64,000 nucleotides of DNA, taken from NCBI GenBank assembly GCA_014218235.1, contig CM024753.1, positions 178,722,348 to 178,786,347 on the forward strand. The letters are read 5' to 3'. Source of the DNA: Colocasia esculenta. Its lineage: Eukaryota; Streptophyta; Magnoliopsida; Alismatales; Araceae. Made by a program: the position numbers and the translations under genes. A model generated the notes under the pieces. That model saw only the letters and a program-made list of their open reading frames with translations, ran no database searches and was not told the DNA's origin. The stretch's first letter is position 1; each line of letters starts with the position of its first letter. Below are positions 54,019 through 64,000 of the stretch, in pieces.

Positions 54019-54070
54019 TCAACTTTGAGCTTTGGCAAGGCTTGGATGCTTGGGGAGAGGCTTATGAGGT

Positions 54071-54080
54071 CTATTTATAG
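54071..54080 (-). promoter_or_regulatory. TATA box of the DUF7745-like gene
   Basis: CTATAAATAG on the minus strand, about 90 bp upstream of the ATG near 53982, followed by a purine-rich leader with AAGAGCTCAAGCC just before the start codon. Confidence 0.5.
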
Positions 54081-54653
54081 ACCTTAAGTAGTCCAATGCC
54101 CGAGGGGGGCCTCCTAGTTGCACTATAACTATGAAACAAGGGGTTACAGTGGCCTTCGGACTAAATAGGTTACATTGATGGAAATCTGGTCAGTCTCAGA
54201 TGACGTGAATTTGAAGCCCATGTTCATTCCCAATCATACTATAGAAGGTAATTCGTGTCGACCCATGATGATGTGATTTTGAGGTAATACGAGTCCACTC
54301 ATCCTAACATGATTTTTAAAAGCTATAATTTTATGATACTTTATTCATTATGCTTGTCAGTGCTAATTGTCTTTGAGCACAGAATTGGAGATATGGTCGC
54401 ACCAAAGCAAATCCCATTGTGATGCACACTGGATGTCTCTTCCCCTATCTTTTAGTTGCACCGGGATGATCACTTCTTGTACATAGTTCTTTGTGTTGAA
54501 TTTCTACTATATATTATTACTCTATTAGAGCATGTCAAAGACCTTGTGACTTTGAGGAATCTAAAATTTGAGTTCCCCTTCATCAAAAATAGTGATAATT
54601 CTATAGGATTCTTAGTGGCACAGATAGGTTGTTACATTGCGTTAATTGGGGAC
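54081..54653. other. Unclassified spacer
   Basis: No supported gene. 54190-54310 has GATGACGTGAATTT, GTGTCGACCCATGATGATG and GTGATTTTGAGG words of the type seen upstream of the PMD gene, suggesting that both pseudogenes share an LTR-like upstream region. Confidence 0.35.
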
Positions 54654-54984
54654 TGTAGGATCGGATGTTCGATAATGGCAAAGCTAGAAGGGGGGGTTGA
54701 ATAGATTTGCAGCGGAAACTAAAGCAATTTAAAAATTACTTCAAATTAAGATATCTATTCAATTAAAACCCTACTGATCCGATACAATGTGAGTGAAAAG
54801 AATGTGTGAAACACTTTATCAAACAGTGAAAGTGACAACAGGTGATTAATGTGTGTGAGCAAATCAATTAGTAATGTGTAGGCGAAATCCCTATGCATGC
54901 ATCTAGCACAACACAAGATCAAACCACAGTGCACAAGGAATTTTAGGTGGTTCGGAAATCACACCAGTGATTCCTATATCCACC

Positions 54985-55285
54985 CCTCATACAGTGAGGC
55001 TTCACTACTCAAACCCGAGTACAACACACACTGGAGCACGACGACTCCAAACACCCTTGAGCTCGACGTCTCAACACACAACCTGGAGCACGACGACTCC
55101 AAACCCTTTAAGCATGACAACTCAAAGAGAAACCCAGGAGATAGGCACGACGACCTACTCCACAGACCACTTGTGAGTGCAACGACTCACAAGCACTTAA
55201 GCACGATGGCTCAAACACCAAAGCACTACGGCTCCAAAACCTGAGCACACTGTGCTCAAAACCTTTGGACCACGATGGATCCAAG
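54985..55285 (-). repeat. Mini-hairpin array, diverged copy
   Basis: On the minus strand ten or eleven hairpins, including TTGGATC-CATCGT-GGTCCAA, TGAGCAC-AGT-GTGCTCA, TTGAGC-CATCGT-GCTTAA, CTTGTGAGT-CGTTGC-ACTCACAAG (9 bp), TAGGT-CGTCGT-GCCTA inside GGAG...CTCC, TGGAGT-CGTCGT-GCTCCA twice, TTGAG-ACGTCGAG-CTCAA and TACTC-GGGTTT-GAGTA. Stems differ from those of the plus-strand LTRs while the loop word stays close to CGTCGT. Confidence 0.8.
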
Positions 55286-55692
55286 TTCTGCTAGAAGAAG
55301 CTCGATTAGAGATTAGATCCTCTAGCGCGATTTATCTCAGTACAATGAAGAAAATAGAACAAACAGAATTTGATGATCTGTGTAGAACGCATACACGAAT
55401 CACCCAATTAAAGTGTTAACTAGATGAATTACAGACTCTGAGATGTTTCCAAGCTTTTCAGATCTGTCTTCATCACAAACTCCTCCAATCACGAACTCCT
55501 CCTCTTCTTCTCCTTCTTCTTTTCCTGGCGGCACTGCTCTGCTCCCCTTCTAGACGCAGATGCCTTTTTCCTGCTCTGCTCTACTTCTTCTCTGGACGCA
55601 AACCTTTTCCCGCATTCTGCAGATGGAACTCGTCCTTGCCACTTTTTTTGCCTCTTTGCTCTTCACCTTCTCTGCTACAGATGTGATCAAGG

Positions 55693-55700
55693 CTTATATA
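55693..55700 (-). promoter_or_regulatory. TATA box of the minus-strand LTR
   Basis: TATATAAG on the minus strand, in the position equivalent to the TATA boxes at 7791 and 17194. Confidence 0.55.
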
Positions 55701-55899
55701 GCCACTGTGCAGTCCATATACGTGAAGAGGATGTGCACAGAACCTAGACTTCACCCTGGGCTGCCACGTGTCCAAAAGTTCCTTTACCATATTGCCACTG
55801 GGTGAGATAGCATTTTGGTAATTATGGAATCTCCCAGAAAGTTCTCAGAAAGAGATCACAGCTATTGGATATGATGCTCTGTGCGATTCTGGGTTGTAT

Positions 55900-56232
55900 A
55901 CCAAAGTGAGTCGACTCTAGTTTCCAAGAGAGTCGACACTGCTGAACAATCCCCAAAAGGCATCTCACTAGTAGAACACTAGTGTCGACCTAACATACAA
56001 CTAGTGTCGACCTGCTCAACAGTTAGAGTCGACATGTTCAACTATTAGAGTCGATCTGTTGTGTGTTCCTCCAAAGCTGGTTCACTGGATGGATGCTAGT
56101 GTCGACCTTATCCCCAAATAGAGTCGACACAACTGACATTTGCTTTTCAGAAACTTGCTGGGCAGACTGTCTGAGTCGACCTATCTGTCAACTAGAGTCG
56201 ACCTGTCTGTCAACTAGAGTCGACCTACTTTG
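55900..56232. repeat. AGAGTCGACCT word cluster in U3
   Basis: About a dozen AGTCGAC or GTGTCGACC words between TATA box and LTR start, some as TCTGTCAACTAGAGTCGACC direct repeats. It corresponds in place to the GTGTCGACAC cluster of the related LTR, but the word differs. Confidence 0.8.
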
Positions 56233-56465
56233 ACAAGAACTTTGTAAACCTGTATGAATGAAGATTAGACCATCAAAGCATGTCATTAACAATAAGATAT
56301 GAGATATTAAATATCAAGAACATGTTGTTTGAGCATTATTGTAATATATTTAATATGTACAATATGTTCACTATGTCATCATCAAAATCAAAATGTGAGT
56401 GATGTCAATTGGTCATCATTAGAAAAATCACCATTAAGAAATTCCAATACACACTCAACACAACA

Positions 56466-58293
56466 TTCTCCCCCTTTTTGATGATGACAAAACAAATACT
56501 CAAATTTGGTCTCTTCATGCTCTCCCTTGACTCCAGTTTCTCCCTCAACCTGCACTTTCTCCAATTTCTCACACCAATGTACCAATTTCTCCATATTTCT
56601 CCCCCAATGCAATTCATACTAACCCTCTTTAACCAATGGTATTTTTCCCCCTTTTTGACAGCATCAAAAAAATAGACATGAAAACTAAGAAGGTATGAGT
56701 TCAGGAACTGAATTTGTGAAAAAGGAATATTCAGAAATGATCAAAATAAGTGAGACAAAGTAATATTGACAAATGAGAGTGTTTATTGTGTTTTTACGAT
56801 TGTGCATTAGAGTTTAATCACAAGGACACACTCAACACAAAGTATAGCACACTATAATGATTTGAATGTAGTTAAAATAATGATGCAAATGTGAGTTAAA
56901 GTGACCTATATGAGTGAGCAAAAGTATTCAACAAGGAAGTTGGAAACTTTAAATGAAACACAATGTAGAATAATAATTCTAAACTCAGTAAACATGAACT
57001 TTAGTAAGGTCTTAAGCTTTCCTATCCTGTCAATTTAAATTTTCTTTCAGTTTTAACTGGGAAGGAATACAAGAATAAATTAGTTAAATCTCACTTTTCA
57101 GTGCAAGAGATCACATTTGTCAGATGCAAGACCTCCTGATTACTCAATGGTTTAACCTTCATTATCTTAGATAGAGTTGAAAATTTTGTTTTCCACTTTT
57201 TGACACGAGACAGATCACTTTTTAGGTGAAATGGTCCGATTACTCAGTGGTTCAAGAACTCTCATTGCTTTGTTTGTATCTTTCCAGATAGTTATTCAAT
57301 TACTTTTAATGATCCGCAGGATTATTCTTGCTTAGACTAGAAAAGTCATGGCTACGAATGTAGAGAAATTATTCTTAGCATGTGGTAAAAGTGAAGCTTA
57401 AACTTGCACATGTTAAACATTAATGCCACTCATATGCCTACAAGTGGTTTGCAAATCATTTTAAAGACGTTAAGTATTAAGATTGCACAACTTTGATATG
57501 AAAGTGAATCTTTGAAATTAAACTAAGTGCACAAAGAGTTTAGTTTCAATGACTTAAATCTTTCATATGAAAATAGCACCAAGACTCAAAAATTTTGATA
57601 ATTTGGGGCTCAAGATAGACAACTATTGTCAAGAGAAATGAATGAAGAAGTGACAAAGACTTCCCTTGACAACTAGCTCCCCCTTACAAAGTGAACATGA
57701 AAATTATTGAAGAAAGAGGGATTCAATGAAGTGAAAGTAAATATCTGGTACCAAAGAGAGAGTAGAATCAACAAGAGTGTTTTATTGAAAAGCAAAGCTC
57801 CCCCTCAACAGTTGCATATAAAGGCTCTTGACACTTGGCGGAGACATATACTCACGCGTAGTGAAAGTGTCCAGACAAGTCTAACTTGCCTTTCTTTAAA
57901 TCACTATTTGATATACCAAGAATGCCAATGCAATGTGAGAAGTGAGAATTTATTTGCAAGAGCAAGAAGGCTTTTATTTGCAAAAAGGAGATGGAAGATA
58001 TCAAAGATGACATTTCTGAATACAAATTTGAAGAAGTTATGTCGACACATGATCTTCAATGTGTCGACACATGACATTGAAAACTCATTCAGAATGCAGC
58101 AGCAGGAACATTTTTTATATTTTTTCAAATTTACTCCCCCTTAACATATGCATGGAATTGAAAAAGTTTACAAGTAATTCACACATGATTATGCACACAA
58201 TTAGCTTTATGCATAGCATAACTTTTGGTACTTGGCGAGTATTTTACTCATGCATAATAATAGTTTTCAGACAAGCATAACTTGTCCTTCCAG
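56466..58293 (-). other. Internal region of the truncated SIRE-like element
   Basis: Collinear with 16470 back to about 14340 in reverse. Purine-tract repeats near 56466-56650, the conserved hairpin near 57508-57550, and repeat blocks at 57823-57920 and 58215-58292. At 58042-58076 two GTCGACAC words occur that the plus-strand copy lacks. No coding region. Confidence 0.7.
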
Positions 58294-58392
58294 GTAAAAA
58301 AAAATTGTACCCTTGAAGTTTGTCCAGAAAATCCTATCAAATTCTTCAAAGAAAACCTTAAACAAAAGCAACTGAAATATGCAAAACTGAAA
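58294..58392. repeat. 99-bp copy of 62911-63009 at the truncation point
   Basis: GTAAAAAAAAATTGTACCCT through GCAAAACTGAAA matches 62911-63009 in the same orientation with only about two differences. It sits exactly where the SIRE-like element breaks off, as templated filler DNA would. Confidence 0.85.
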
Positions 58393-58394
58393 TA

Positions 58395-58439
58395 TCACGT
58401 TGTCTGCGTCACGGCAGTCGTGGCAGGCCGACAACGTGA
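58395..58439. repeat. Perfect 10-bp hairpin next to the filler
   Basis: TCACGTTGTC (58395-58404) and GACAACGTGA (58430-58439), with a 25-nt loop holding CACGGCAGTCGTG. Confidence 0.65.
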
Positions 58440-59864
58440 AGTGGGAGCGCGAGCGGTTTGCCTCGCGCACACAACAACCAGGTGGGTTTGTAACTACTTT
58501 GGCTGTCCGGGCATCTTTTCGAATTTGGGGTTCTGTTTCCACCCCGCCACCCCACTAATAAAGGAAAAAAAAATCTAGTCTAGTCTGAACTTTTATAAAG
58601 GGTTAAAAAAAAATGGAAAACAATAGAAGGGAGGAATCTTGATAAATCTAATCCCCCCTTTTTTCTTTCTTTCTGCTAATTCCCACTTGTGCCTGCTCGT
58701 CCAGTAGAGTAGTACTTCTTCCACCCCCCCCCCCCCCCCCCCAATCATCTTCCAGTGCTTGGATAAGTAAGAGATAAGAATTCTCATGATGCCAGATTGT
58801 GTGTCTTTGTCAAATATACTTGCTCAGATGCAGGTTCTTATCTGTTAACCCAGAAATATACTCGTTCTTACCCATCCCCTACTTTGTTAACTAGGTATGT
58901 TTGAACTACTGACTGATGGTTTTTCCATTGTTCTAGTAGGTGTTGTGGAACCAGAGCAATCGGTCTCTTCTATTATGCCATTTAGGATCGTGAGCATTCC
59001 TTACGTCTTCAAAGGGAACCATGCCAACCTCATAAGAAGGGTGTAGAGAGTAACTAAATGTGGTGGCCAGGCCTGGTGGAGGAGAGCAGTGAGCACAGCA
59101 TTTTTTTATGCTCTGGTTCACATTAAAGGTTATTAGGGGCTGCTGTGCCCCATCTGCCTAGACTAGATAAAACTCATGTTAAGAAATGTAAGAGAGGTCA
59201 AGAGGTTGGAGAGGCAATGGGATATTCACAGATCCACTATATAGATATGTGCAATTGTAATAGAAACCACATTTAAAGAGAAACGGCATGATGGCTGTGC
59301 AGTCTATAAGGGGCAAAATTCAGTTGCCATTTCTGTGTCGTGTTTTGTTTGTGTACTCAATACTTGTGATCCTTTTATGCTTGGGCATGAATGTATGAGT
59401 GGTGTATCTTCGTTCAATTGTCTTTTATTAACAGCTCAAATTCATTGAAACGGATTAATGCAAATTTAACTCAATGAGAGGTGGATGGGCCATTAATTTT
59501 AGTGATATTTAGATGAAAGAGCAGCACAACACAAGTACAAGAAAAGATTTACTGGCATGCATTGTCTTGTGATTTCAAGATAGTACTGCAGGCAACACCA
59601 TTTCGTTACAACATGTAGCCAGAGAATGTGGATTATCTCATGCTAATTTGAAGGACAGAAATGGAAATATATTTGGTAAGAGAACCTTGGAATCAAACAC
59701 CTGCGTTAGAACTATAATCTATAGAGCCAAAGAATTCTTAAAAAGTAAATAGGAACATTTGGGAACAGTCATCAGTGGAAGATAGAAGTCAATAAAACAG
59801 GGCTACTACTTGGGGATTTATTATTCATATCATGCAAGGTCAAAATAAAATTGGGGAAATCTAA
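58440..59864. other. Non-coding stretch, including a 19-base poly-C tract
   Basis: 58440-58560 is GC-rich, then T-rich sequence and a run of 19 C at 58724-58742. Frames are short and show no product I recognise. Nothing else is supported. Confidence 0.4.
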
Positions 59865-60374
59865 CAATATGGCATTGAGATACACGCTGGAATAGGGAGT
59901 ATCATTAGAGAGTTCATAGATAAAGTTCTGTCAGTCAGAAGTAGATACTTCAAAGGTTGCTCTGCTATCAAAGCAAAAGCATTGGCTGCACTTAATGGGG
60001 TCCAACAGGCAACTTTTCTGAGAGCAAGTTTCATTGGAATATGGATTGAGGGTGATAACATACAAGTCATACAAGTTATTAAAGATATGGGTAAAGCACC
60101 TCAGGAAATCATGAATATAATCAAGCAAATAAATGATGAATTGAAGCAGTGGAACTTAATCAAGGTAACATACATCCCAAGAGAGGGAAACATAGAAGTG
60201 GAGCTTAATCAAGATAACATGCAAATTCATTTACTTATGTTGAAGGAAAAAATCTCATGCAGAACACAGTTCATTAGGTATGCTGGTACATGTCGAAAAG
60301 CAAAAGCATATTACCAACAGATGAGCAGCATTTTAGGAAACTGTGGTAGATTGAGTGGAACTATTCTTGACTGA
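59865..60374 (+). pseudogene. RNase H (RVT_3-type) relic, LINE-like
   Basis: Open for 169 codons. It reads GIGSIIREFIDKVLSVRSRY, ALAALNGVQQATFLRASF, IWIEGDNIQVIQVIKDMGKA, IMNIIKQINDELKQW and VTYIPREGNIEVE, the order of plant type-1 RNase H domains found at the ends of LINEs and in stand-alone genes. Catalytic residues are partly gone: the first Asp is off frame, the Glu of AEA(L) is Lys (AIKAKALA), the Asp of WIEGDN is kept, and the last Asp is Glu (EVEL). It is a relic; no LINE reverse transcriptase is seen upstream. Confidence 0.65.
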
Positions 60375-61438
60375 GTCAGCCTCAACCTTTGGCTCCTCCT
60401 GAGATATTACAAGATTGATAAGACTAAAATGAAGCTGGAAATAAAGAAAACAAATGATTTATGCAAAAATTTTCAAGATTGTACACTCCCGCCAATATGA
60501 CACATTGAAGATGTAAAACTATACTATTTGAACAACAAAATAGACTGAAATGATGACTCATTGAATGCCTTCATCATACTTGACATCAAACCCTGTGTTA
60601 CTAACAGTGGCAAACACAAAAATCCATACTATGGTATTATAAGACTGTAGATGAGCATCAACCTTTGACTAGCCAAAATGGTCAGGAACAAGAAATATGT
60701 TGCAAAAACAAGAAGTAAGAGGAAATTTCGATGTAAAATGCCATTGTCAAAGCTTGATGGAATGCCAGTAGATGCTTCCTTTACCAATGCCCAACATGCC
60801 TTAGAGGTAGTATAGTTCCAACATAATAAAACATCTGTGCAAACTTCATCAAGATAATAAAAAGTGGAGAACGGCAAGCGTCCATTACAATATAAGCTAT
60901 TCATAAAACAACACTAGGTGTAGCCACCTTAATACATCACGAAGCATTACATGACATTACTCACCTAAAAATAGAAATTCCAAAGCAAGAACTGAATTAA
61001 ACTATGTAAACCCACAACATTACATGAACTACCCTTTAGCTGCCCATTACATTTAACATTAAGTTACATGAACATGTTGCTTGACAATGGCCCTAATTTA
61101 TTTCATGCAGGATTGGGGATCTTAGGTTTTAATCCCACCATGAGTACCTCCATAAGAGGGTAAGAGAAGCCTGTTTCATTTGTAGCCTACCCACAAAGGG
61201 CAATATTTTAGAGACAGTTTCAATACAAAGCTTTCTTTAACTGCAAACCATTTTTTTCCTTGTGTCTACAGTAGCAGTACAGGTTCTACTGGAACATGTA
61301 TCAGCCCATTGCTTCATTCTACATCAAGATGGGTGCAATGCTTGTTAGCATTAGCATTATAACATCGCCACAGCAATTTATAGGCCTATTCTCTCCCCAT
61401 TGCTAATACAGTAGAAAAAAATCAAAAAAGGTTCCAGA
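60375..61438. other. No supported feature
   Basis: AT-rich sequence with a 91-codon minus frame (60904-60629) that shows no known family. Confidence 0.4.
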
Positions 61439-61816
61439 CCTATTTTCCAGACAAATGAAGGTGGAACGTCTTTGGAGCATGGTAATTTTCTTTAATTGCA
61501 TAAAAAAATTCACCTTCACTTAATGGAGGGCAACGCCAGATTATCCTGAAAGAAACTTGGATCCAAATGACATTTCAAAAAAATGTAGAGTCTTAGCAAA
61601 TTGATAAGCCAGAATTATATCAGATAAAACTGATCAAGCCCATTTTACCTGGGCAGAGAATAGCTTCCCTGATGAGCTGAAAGCCATAGGGACAATATCC
61701 ATAGCACCATCAAAAGTTGCTTCAAACACCCCATATAGCTTTCTTTCCTCATACTCAAATAAAAATAAATGGAGCACATAAGAAAGAATAAAACAACTTG
61801 GAGATTGAACACGACA
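61439..61816 (-). pseudogene. DCD-domain gene relic
   Basis: Two exon-like pieces on the minus strand. The first (about 61816-61649) reads LFLFEYEERKLYGVFEATFD and GAMDIVPMAFSSSGKLFSAQ, ending at a CAG/GTAAAA donor. The second (61545-61439), after a TTTCTTTCAG acceptor, reads IIWRCPPLSEGEFFYAIKEN and YHAPKTFHLHLSGK, then TAG. These are the central and C-terminal parts of the plant DCD (development and cell death) domain. The exon phases do not match (a shift of one base) and a TAG stands where Gln is usual. The conserved N-terminal part (FGLP) was not found, so it is a fragment or pseudogene. Confidence 0.7.
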
Positions 61817-62266
61817 CTAAAAAGAGATGAAACTAGCACATTAAACTGACTGTTTTGGCAAAAATAAACTTCGGCAATATTAACCTCTGATCCTGCCCTC
61901 CAAGAAAAAAAATAGACTGCTTTACTCAAAACAGATGAAACCTCACCTGACATGTCATTTGAGTTGCAGTCTACACAAAAAGACAAAATAAAAAGTCTGC
62001 TTCAAAAAAAAAGTTGTGTATCTCAAAATAAAAAGTCTTGTCTCAACAAAAAGAGCCAGTGTATCTCAAAATAAAGAGTTTGTCCAGCAATGTTCATGCT
62101 TATAGTCAATGTGTGTAGTCCAGCAATGTTAGTCAACATGAAGTCAAAACCAAGCAGCATCATGGATGGACCATAACCTGAAAAAATAGATCATACAAGG
62201 CTAAAAGTTACCAAATTGAAGACATAGGAAGAAATGTTAAATTGGAAGAAATAGTTAACTACTTAC

Positions 62267-62711
62267 ATAGTCATCTAACCATAAGATGTGGCTTCCGAGA
62301 GCATCACTCAACCTTTTCCTAAATTGATCCTTAACAAATAATGATGTGTTTGGCCTTTGAGCATGGGTGATTGATACCTAACAGTACTCAGTGCCTATTT
62401 TGCGGCCCATGACTACCTTTTCAATTTCTGTGCTGATGAGGATTCCATCAGCTACATGTTGCATCTCATTGTCAACTAAAAGAACACGTTTTCCAATCAA
62501 CTGTAACATGTATGAAAAATCCAAACATATAAAAAAATATTGAGCATGTATAAGTATAACTTGAAAGAGAATCACAAGTTGATTATACCTTGCTTACATC
62601 TTCACAATCTATAATGCACTTTACATCTTGATCTACAGTTTGTCCCTCAACTGCACTGGTCATATGCACATCCACCTGTGGAGATGGAGCACACTTACCA
62701 TCATTCTTGGC
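62267..62711 (-). pseudogene. TNP1/DUF8039-like gene fragment, two exons
   Basis: Exon 1 (62711-62589, 41 codons) reads AKNDGKCAPSPQVDVHMTSA and VKCIIDCEDVSK and ends AAG/GTATAA. Exon 2 (62500-62267, 78 codons) after TTACAG reads LIGKRVLLVDNEMQHVADGI, STEIEKVVMGRKIGTEYC, one TAG, FVKDQFRKRLSDALGSHILW, then LDDYV with donor TAT/GTAAGT. The layout (VA.G.....+..V.G..+G......V......P......L.DA.G..+.W....V) is that of the C-terminal domain next to En/Spm (CACTA) transposases and of DUF8039 proteins. Both exons are phase 0. It may be a host gene derived from a transposon or a CACTA relic; the single TAG argues for decay. Confidence 0.5.
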
Positions 62712-64000
62712 CTACAACAAAGTTGAACAATTGTCATAAACATATTTATGTTGGAAACTTTGGGATGATATAGATGATAGCGGCAGTGGGCAGCAATAGA
62801 AAGGGAGGAAACTTTGGGGATTGGTGGTGTGCCATCACTGCAGTCCTAGAAGGATCCTAGAAAGCAACAGGTCTATGTAAAAAATAAAAAAAAATTATCA
62901 ACTCAAATATGTAAAAAAAAATTATACCCTTGAAGTTTGTCCAGAAAATCCAATCAAATTCTTCAAAGAAAACCTTAAACAAAAGCAACTGAAATATGCA
63001 AAACTGAAACAAAAACAAAGGAAACCTGGGATCCCATTTCATGTTTAAAATGTCCATACTCGCAAAACATGAAATAGTCATATATACCTAGGATCCCCTA
63101 ATCATACTCTCCCATTTCATGATTAAAATTTACTAGTTAAAGTGCATGAACAAATGCAATTTATATTACTTTTCTAAAGTACTCTGCACTGGTGGATGTT
63201 TACACCACTTGGGGAGGGGGATGTGTGGAACGAATGACTTTGCAAACTCTTTTCATTTAAATAAAAATTTATCGACACATATATATGAGGAATTGGAGAA
63301 ATATTCAGCATTTCCATTTCTGACTTTTTCCTGACTGGTATAAAAAATAACTACATATTCGTCAAGAATAAAATGATGATGAGCAAGAAAAGATCAATTT
63401 ATAAATAGACATATAAGATCAATTTAGAGAGAATAAACATGGAAATTTTCAACCTTGAAATAGGCATATAAGGTATCTATAAATCACCCACAGGCACAAA
63501 ATCAGCCTGCAGTTTGTAAACCAACATACATATTTATATATATATATATATCCATAGAAATCATTTATATGTGCAGGTTTTTAGGCTTTCACCATGTTCT
63601 ATATCATGCAAATCAGAGGACCGTACAACAGCTATAGGAAATAGAATGTCTTATCATAATACAGTCAGATGACCTGGTATATATATAAATCCATAGAAAT
63701 TATATCTCTGTGCAGGTTTTCAAGCTTTCACCATGTTCTATACCATGCAAACCAGAGGACCGTATAGTAACTATAGGAAAAAGAATGTTTAATCATAATT
63801 CAGTCAATTGATCTGGTATAAAAGGATATCTGATGTCATTAGAACATAATAAGTCAGAAGTGCAGCACCAGCATTTTCATCACCCTACAATAAATTGTTG
63901 TCCATCAAAAATCTAGTTCTGCATATTTCCCGGATTTCACAGCTTCAAAAATGTGAAATGAATTTCCTACATTTGGTAGACAAGACTCTTTGTATGAAAA
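62712..64000. other. AT-rich flank with a short tandem duplication
   Basis: Contains the 99-bp source of the filler (62911-63009), a (TA)n run near 63536-63551 and the duplication at 63541-63829. No coding region is supported. Confidence 0.4.
63541..63829 (+). repeat. Tandem duplication of about 140 bp
   Basis: Two units, about 63541-63686 and 63687-63829, share ATCCATAGAAAT, TGTGCAGGTTTT, GCTTTCACCATGTTCTATA, AGAGGACCGTA and CTGGTATA in order, with scattered changes. Confidence 0.8.

Larger units (their letters stand above)
54654..56465 (-). repeat. 3' LTR of the minus-strand SIRE-like element
   Basis: On the minus strand starts TGTTGTGTTGAGTG at 56465 and ends CGATCCTACA-like at 54654. 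It has one copy of the 22-bp U3 repeat, an AGAGTCGACC cluster (55900-56232), a TATATAAG TATA box (55693-55700), the mini-hairpin array (54985-55285) and a poly-C tract next to TTCTAG. Well diverged from the LTRs at 7031 and 16471 but collinear. Confidence 0.85.
54654..58293 (-). mobile_element. Truncated SIRE-like element, minus strand
   Basis: Its 3' LTR is 54654-56465. To the right lie the polypurine tract (on the minus strand CATCAAAAAGGGGGAGAA, ending 56466) and about 1.8 kb of the same non-coding internal region as at 14014-16470, including two of the 100-bp repeat blocks and the hairpin near 57508-57550. The sequence stops inside a repeat block at 58293, so gag and the 5' LTR are gone. 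Confidence 0.85.

Noticed and set aside
58282..58578. 98-codon frame across the filler and GC-rich stretch
   Set aside because: Crosses the breakpoint between unrelated sequences; no homology.

Overview
The window is plant nuclear DNA, almost certainly from a flowering plant. It carries tRNA-iMet primer binding sites, SIRE-type Ty1/copia and chromovirus and Tat Ty3/gypsy proteins, GT-AG introns, plant mobile domain and DUF7745-like sequences, a MULE-type MITE and a DCD-domain relic. I see no clearly intact host gene. About 90% of the window is nested LTR retrotransposons.

Layout from the left. 1-2775 is a decayed plus-strand Tat-type Ty3/gypsy element (Gag tail, protease, G-patch) followed by sequence I cannot classify. 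At 2776-5926 sits an inverted-repeat composite made of two SIRE-like LTR ends facing away from each other around a tandem-repeat core, flanked by ATAA. Another short-repeat field follows (6160-6840). A complete but non-autonomous SIRE-like element occupies 7031-18203 (LTRs 7031-8800 and 16471-18203, target duplication GCCGA). It has a coiled-coil plus zinc-knuckle Gag and no pol, and a 3.1-kb solo LTR (10744-13864) is inserted in its gag. An LTR-like block in minus orientation fills about 18209-20319.

Tat pol resumes at 20331 (RT, RNase H, a second RNase H, integrase). Its second RNase H is broken by a small TIR element that carries a tRNA-like sequence (22068-22491). Its integrase zinc finger is split by chromovirus A (minus strand, 23201-46432). 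Chromovirus A holds a solo LTR in one LTR (24806-27694) and a complete Tekay-like chromovirus B in the other (33974-45062). The two LTRs of A act as filled and empty alleles for these insertions, so the order of events can be read directly. The Tat integrase finishes at 47415. Downstream, on the opposite strand, are two exon-intron pseudogenes: a plant mobile domain protein (about 48669-51727) and a DUF7745-like protein (about 52840-54018, with its own TATA box and a MITE inside).

The right end holds a truncated minus-strand SIRE-like copy (54654-58293) joined to about 99 bp of copied filler DNA. Beyond it is lower-repeat sequence with an RNase H relic, a DCD-domain relic and a TNP1/DUF8039-like relic.

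Three signals look most worth pursuing. First, all three SIRE-like LTRs carry, in the predicted transcribed leader, a run of 9-11 mini-hairpins with a near-constant CGTCGT-type hexaloop and stems that change on both sides. Second, the gag of element B has two 79-85 nt GT-AG gaps, both phase 0, whose removal gives one continuous frame. Third, nearly every LTR family here, though otherwise unlike, has its own cluster of short CpG-centred palindromic repeats, usually upstream of the TATA box. All boundaries and homologies were read by eye; nothing was aligned or searched by computer.
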